A stretch of DNA of 64,000 nt from Capitulum mitella. Lineage: Eukaryota > Arthropoda > Thecostraca > Pollicipedomorpha > Pollicipedidae. Each line of letters starts with the position of its first letter. The first letter of the stretch is position 1. A program made the position numbers and the translations under genes. Below are positions 60,219-64,000 of the stretch, piece after piece. The notes under the pieces were generated by a model. It searched no databases, was not told the origin of the DNA, and saw only the letters and a list, made by a program, of their open reading frames with translations. The stretch lies in contig CP099841.1 in assembly GCA_030062745.1 (NCBI GenBank), positions 15,766,970 through 15,830,969 on the forward strand, read 5' to 3'.

Positions 60219-60332
60219 ATGGAGGCCATCAAGAAGAAGATGCAGGCGATGAAGCTGGAGAAGGACAACGCGATGGATCGCGCTGATCTTCTCGAACAGC
60301 AGGCCAAGGACGCTAACCTCCGCGCCGAGAGG
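60219..60332 (+). CDS. Tm1: Tropomyosin first coding exon, residues 1-38
   Basis: The exon has a 39-base untranslated lead after the acceptor at 60179, ATG in good context (CAACATGG) and 38 codons ending GAG AGG before a GTACGT donor. The heptad pattern is intact. Length is exactly that of the long-isoform first exon, so this is a muscle or long form. Confidence 0.93.
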
Positions 60333-61952
60333 GTACGTCATATCGGCCTTCGGGGCAGGGCGGGGCGAGCAAGTCTTGTCCTGTCGGGCTCTGTCTGTGA
60401 GGAGAGCTACCATGAAAGGCACCACAGTCATCAGACATGAGCCGGTGACGGCATCCGTGGGCCGTTTTTATGCTGACATGCAAATTTGACGGATTTGCGT
60501 AATTTTGAATAGGGTTTGAAGTCCATTGAAAGCACTTTTGAATCATGCCTGGCCAGGGATTTTTTCATGCTGGTAAATTAATTAAGTAATGATCTGCTGT
60601 GGCCATTGTTGCGTAGTAAACATTTTCTATACAATTTTGATGCTTACTCCATTTCTCTTTGGACTGAGTTGAGCGTTAAGTTCCTCCTAGATGTGTTTGA
60701 ATGTTCGATTGGGATGAATGAGTCAAGCATTTGTGTGTGTATGTTTTTTGTGCCCCAAAGCCGTTGCCACGTGTTTTACGTAAAGGGGCATTCAGTAGCA
60801 CATTTTTGTTCTCAGATTTAACCAGCAGCATCTTTGCATCGAATTTGGTCAGCATCGAATAACAGTGCTTTACACTACGCCATATTACATTACACTGCAT
60901 CAAATTATACTACATAGGATTACATTTTATCATATTACGGTACATTGCGTTGCATTACATTACATTCCTTACGCCATTTTTTGCACATTTATCATTTTAT
61001 GCCAGTCTTTGGCACTGTCATTGTCAAATCAGCACCAGGCTGTCGAGTGCTGAATTTAAAAATTGCTCGCTGCTGTGCTGGATGGAAATGCAGTGATTCT
61101 ATTACGTTCGCGTGGCAAGGTAACCTGTCACATGTTTTGAAAATTGCATATCAGCATGTTGCCTGACGGCTGATGTTATTAGTTAATCGGACGATTCCGG
61201 ACTGACTCTCCTTGGTTCTTAATGTTTTTGTTTCTGTTTTTGTTTTCTTTTGTTGTTTTTTGCTTGCAACGCGCAGTTGAACATGCAGTTACCGAATGGA
61301 TTTCGACATTTCTCTTTTTTTAAGTCTATCATCCACTTTGTTTCCTACCCGTCTGTCTGTCTTTCTGACCTTTTTGCATAGGGCTGTTAATATAATGCAC
61401 AAAGATAACCCGATGTTTGAAAAAAAAATTGCACTGGTAAGTGGTACTGTAAACCATTTCTCTCCAATGGCGCCTATCGGTAGCAAAGTCGATTTAATTT
61501 TTGCAAAGCATTTCTGCTTTATTTACTGCGCTGACATTTTCCCCGCTTTTTGTCACCCGAGCTAGGCTCTCCCGCTGTGTTGTGGGTCATGTCTGACGTG
61601 TTTTTCGCTACTAATCGGTGGGATTAGGCGGAAGACGAGCTACGCGGCATCCAGAGGAAGCTCGGCACCCTGGAGAACGACTTCGACATGGCCCAGGAGT
61701 CGCTGCAGGCGGCCCAGGCCAGCCTGGAGGAGAAGGACAAGGCGCTGACAGCCGTGAGTATCCACCCAGCGGCTGGTGACCATCGACGTAGACCTAGAAT
61801 AACCTGTAGCCGATATGTCCCTGTAGACCGAGGAGGAGCTTAGGGCGCTCCAGAAGAAGTTGCAGCAGACGGACAACGAGCTGGACACGGTGCAGGAAGC
61901 GCTCACCAATGCCAATCACAAGCTGGAGGAGAAGGACAAGGCGCTGGCGACG
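60219..61952 (+). CDS. Tm1: Tropomyosin, 5' coding part (gene runs off the window)
   Basis: Three exons encode the N-terminal portion of a muscle-type tropomyosin, the coiled-coil protein that lies along actin filaments and controls myosin access. Exon 60219-60332 gives residues 1-38 ([20 protein letters not shown] and on). It is followed by either 61628-61753 or 61827-61952, each of 42 codons equal to residues 39-80. Sizes and boundaries match the conserved invertebrate tropomyosin plan of 284 residues. All junctions are phase 0 GT-AG. The continuation from residue 81 lies beyond 64000. The N-terminal wording ([16 protein letters not shown]) is crustacean-like. Confidence 0.92.
61628..61753 (+). 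CDS. Tm1: Tropomyosin alternative exon 2, version a
   Basis: The 42 codons begin [13 protein letters not shown] and end [11 protein letters not shown], with an ATTAG acceptor and a GTGAGT donor. This is six heptads, residues 39-80. It has a neighbouring version of the same length. Confidence 0.9.
61827..61952 (+). CDS. Tm1: Tropomyosin alternative exon 2, version b
   Basis: The 42 codons begin [20 protein letters not shown] and end [11 protein letters not shown], with a CCCTGTAG acceptor and a GTGAGA donor. It aligns end to end with 61628-61753 and lies only 73 bp after it. Mutually exclusive use is the usual arrangement in arthropod tropomyosins. Confidence 0.9.
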
Positions 61953-62877
61953 GTGAGACGGTGGCGGCGCGTGGGCGGACGCGCCGGACAGGCCACCGGC
62001 GCATGCGCCAGTAATGCTTCTTCGTCTGCCTCCCTGGCCTGACCTTGTCTGAGAGTCGGCGATGTGTAGCCCCTCATGCAGAAGGCAGTGCAGGTTCTAC
62101 AGTGCAGATGGAACGACGACTGAGAAAATGCAGACGACGAGTTTGGTCAAAAGATGAACTACTGACAAATCTGGACCGTTGTTCCAGAATTTGCACCATT
62201 GTCCTAATCGCTAGGTACTTGACAGTGGTGGTTCACGCATAACTGTTGCTCCTTTGCCATATCTTCTTTGCGAAAGCTGTTCAAGAATTCAAATAGCCAT
62301 TTGGAATGAGGGACCAGCCGGCAGTTTTCAAAGAGATTGTGTCGGTCGTATCCGGAGTAGAAAAAGAGCAAACCCTGACAATGTTGCTTCAATCCGACGG
62401 AATCGTTAGACGTTGCCAAATACTTTTAAGGTTAGATAGCTTTTAGTAACTTAATAAGAAGGGACTTCCACAAAGACTTCCTGAATTTTTAAATGTCTTA
62501 AATATCTTCCCTGATTTTGTGGTTTTAAGACCAAATGACTGTTTTTAGGAAGCGTTGGGAGAAATTCAATTCTGATGCCCTCGCAGTTCTATTTTTTACA
62601 TTTTTACATGCTTCATGTTTTACATTTCTCTTTTGTGGAAGTGATCTTTCTTCTAACTCCAAGCCTTTTCATGTTGCCATTCGTTTAGTAATTAATGTTA
62701 CGCATGCTTCCTTCGCTCATCAAACACACTTTCTCACAGTTTCTGTCTCCGATACGATTGGTTCCAGTTGATTACTTAACCCGTTGATGTGTCTGCCTCT
62801 CACTGACATCCACTTGAACGCGTTTTTTTTCTACGTCCCGTTTTTTCCAGTCACGCTCAACGCGATGTGCGATGCGT
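61953..62877. other. Tropomyosin intron, no further exon seen
   Basis: No third version of exon 2 and no residue 81 onward exon was found here or up to the window end. Confidence 0.5.
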
Positions 62878-63045
62878 TCGTGGTCACTTGTGACGCTGTG
62901 GCAGTTGCACCCGTGAGCCATGTATGTCGTGACCATCTGTGACGCCGTTATAGTTGCACCTGCGAGTCATGTGCGTCGTGACCATTTGTGACACCATGGC
63001 AGTTGCACCTGTGAGCGATGTATGTCGTGACCATCTGTGACGGCG
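62878..63045. repeat. 49-bp minisatellite, about three units
   Basis: CGTGACCAT(C/T)TGTGACG-like units start at 62928, 62977 and 63026, exactly 49 bp apart, with a partial unit before. Each unit contains an AGTTGCACC phrase. The array lies within the tropomyosin intron. Confidence 0.8.
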
Positions 63046-63165
63046 TGGTGTGTGTATTTGATTGTTGCTTATGCCGTTTGAGAGTAAACTGCGACTTACA
63101 GCTGAAAAAATCGGCGTGATGTTATACCCGAGGAACAAGTCATTGGACCACAAATCGTGTGAGCC

Positions 63166-63600
63166 ATAACCCGACCCGACTGGGCCGTGGGGGGCCTGGG
63201 ATGTTGGCAGCCCTCTCAGATTTTTTCAAAGATTGCGGAAGAACGAACAAACGCAGCGCCACGAAATTTCGTTTACCTTTTTCTTGATTCGTTTTGTGTC
63301 TTATTCCAAAATTTTAACCTCAGGTTAAGTCACGTCCCTGACTTCCATCAAGTCAAGTGGACCTATGCCCACTTAAGAAACTTTAAAACAGTTTAACCTT
63401 TCGTAACTTTTTTAAAAAAGATAAGATATTAGAATGGAACTCGCCAAACTAAAGACCTCAACAGGTCCAGAAACCGATATTTCAGGTTTCTTTTTAGACT
63501 GACTGATGACTCGATTTTTATCGTGCGACCAATCTTTCGTGAGTTAGAAGGTGGTGGGGTTTGATGTCACAACAAGCCCCTGTCGGGCGTGCGTGGCGCC
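63166..63600 (+). mobile_element. Internally deleted relic of TTAA family 1
   Basis: The left end ATAACCCGACCCGACTGGG resembles the 44.18 kb copy. Its interior (CAGGTTAAGTCACGTCCCTGAC) and a later block (TTTTTATCGTGCGACCAA, then TTCGTGAG) match that copy's two ends, with about 800 bp missing between. The right TTAA is lost. The remaining bases to 64000 show nothing recognisable. Confidence 0.5.
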
Positions 63601-64000
63601 GACTGCCAGTTGAGCGCAGAATAATGAACGATGTTTGTTTCGTGCTTTGCCGTATCTGATAGTTTTGCTGCTCTCACTTCAGCTTCTTAGCGTAAGAAAC
63701 TATATTAATAGATATTTGCCAGATCCTCAGGGTAGTGTGCTCGCGTGTAACAAGTTCCCTTCATGAACCCTATTGGTGTCAGGGATATGGTCAGGCGAAG
63801 AGGTTAACCGATTACAACGTGCTTTTTATGCTAATGAAAGGTGGCTTGCAACCTGATCAGGGCGTATTTGACCATTTGTGACCATTTTGGAGGTGTGGGA
63901 TTGAGGAGAGCGGTTTACGAGGCTTTTCGTTTGTGCCGGGTAGTCAGGGTTCATGAGAATGCGAATTAGGCGTAACAAGGGCGAGGGACTGGATGACAGG

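Overview
The window is arthropod nuclear DNA, most likely from a crustacean. The clearest host-gene evidence is the 5' part of a muscle-type tropomyosin gene at the right edge and a complete split gene for an ANKRD54-like ankyrin-repeat protein on the minus strand at the left. Gene density is very low. Both genes have GT-AG introns with compatible phases. There is no operon structure, no CRISPR array and no bacterial gene. A barnacle or other non-decapod crustacean would fit, but the sequence alone does not settle the species.

Layout. 1-7.7 kb is gene-free DNA with a decayed tRNA-like SINE head and a short inverted-repeat element. 7.7-17.6 kb is the ANKRD54-like gene (four coding exons, 282 codons, minus strand). 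Its introns carry a TTAA-flanked MITE, a TA-flanked palindromic MITE, a LINE fragment and several minisatellites. Two of those minisatellites sit against exon starts and repeat the exon's own 3' splice site. 18-25 kb holds an element with long inverted repeats, a broken hAT-like transposase and a diverged tandem array of about 230 bp period. 25-29 kb is empty apart from strand-asymmetric simple sequence. 29-46 kb contains two inverted copies of one TTAA-flanked element, a copy of a second TTAA family, coding-length minisatellites (42, 30 and 27 bp), a LINE reverse-transcriptase fragment, and a head-to-head pair of Penelope-like retroelement fragments. 46-50 kb holds two copies of a hAT-type MITE, one with a perfect 8-bp target duplication. 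Between them is a second head-to-head Penelope-like pair, and each of its arms is followed by a tRNA-like segment and a possible hammerhead-ribozyme-like core. 52.8-58.5 kb is GC-rich with minisatellites, two short hAT-type MITEs and a plausible Inr/DPE promoter. 60.2-62.0 kb holds the first three recognisable coding exons of tropomyosin, including two 42-codon exons that look mutually exclusive.

Interaction. The two host genes are not functionally linked. Most of the visible structure is transposon and minisatellite turnover. The recurring themes are head-to-head Penelope-like pairs, TTAA-flanked MITEs with G/C-tract ends, and minisatellites grown from splice-acceptor junctions.
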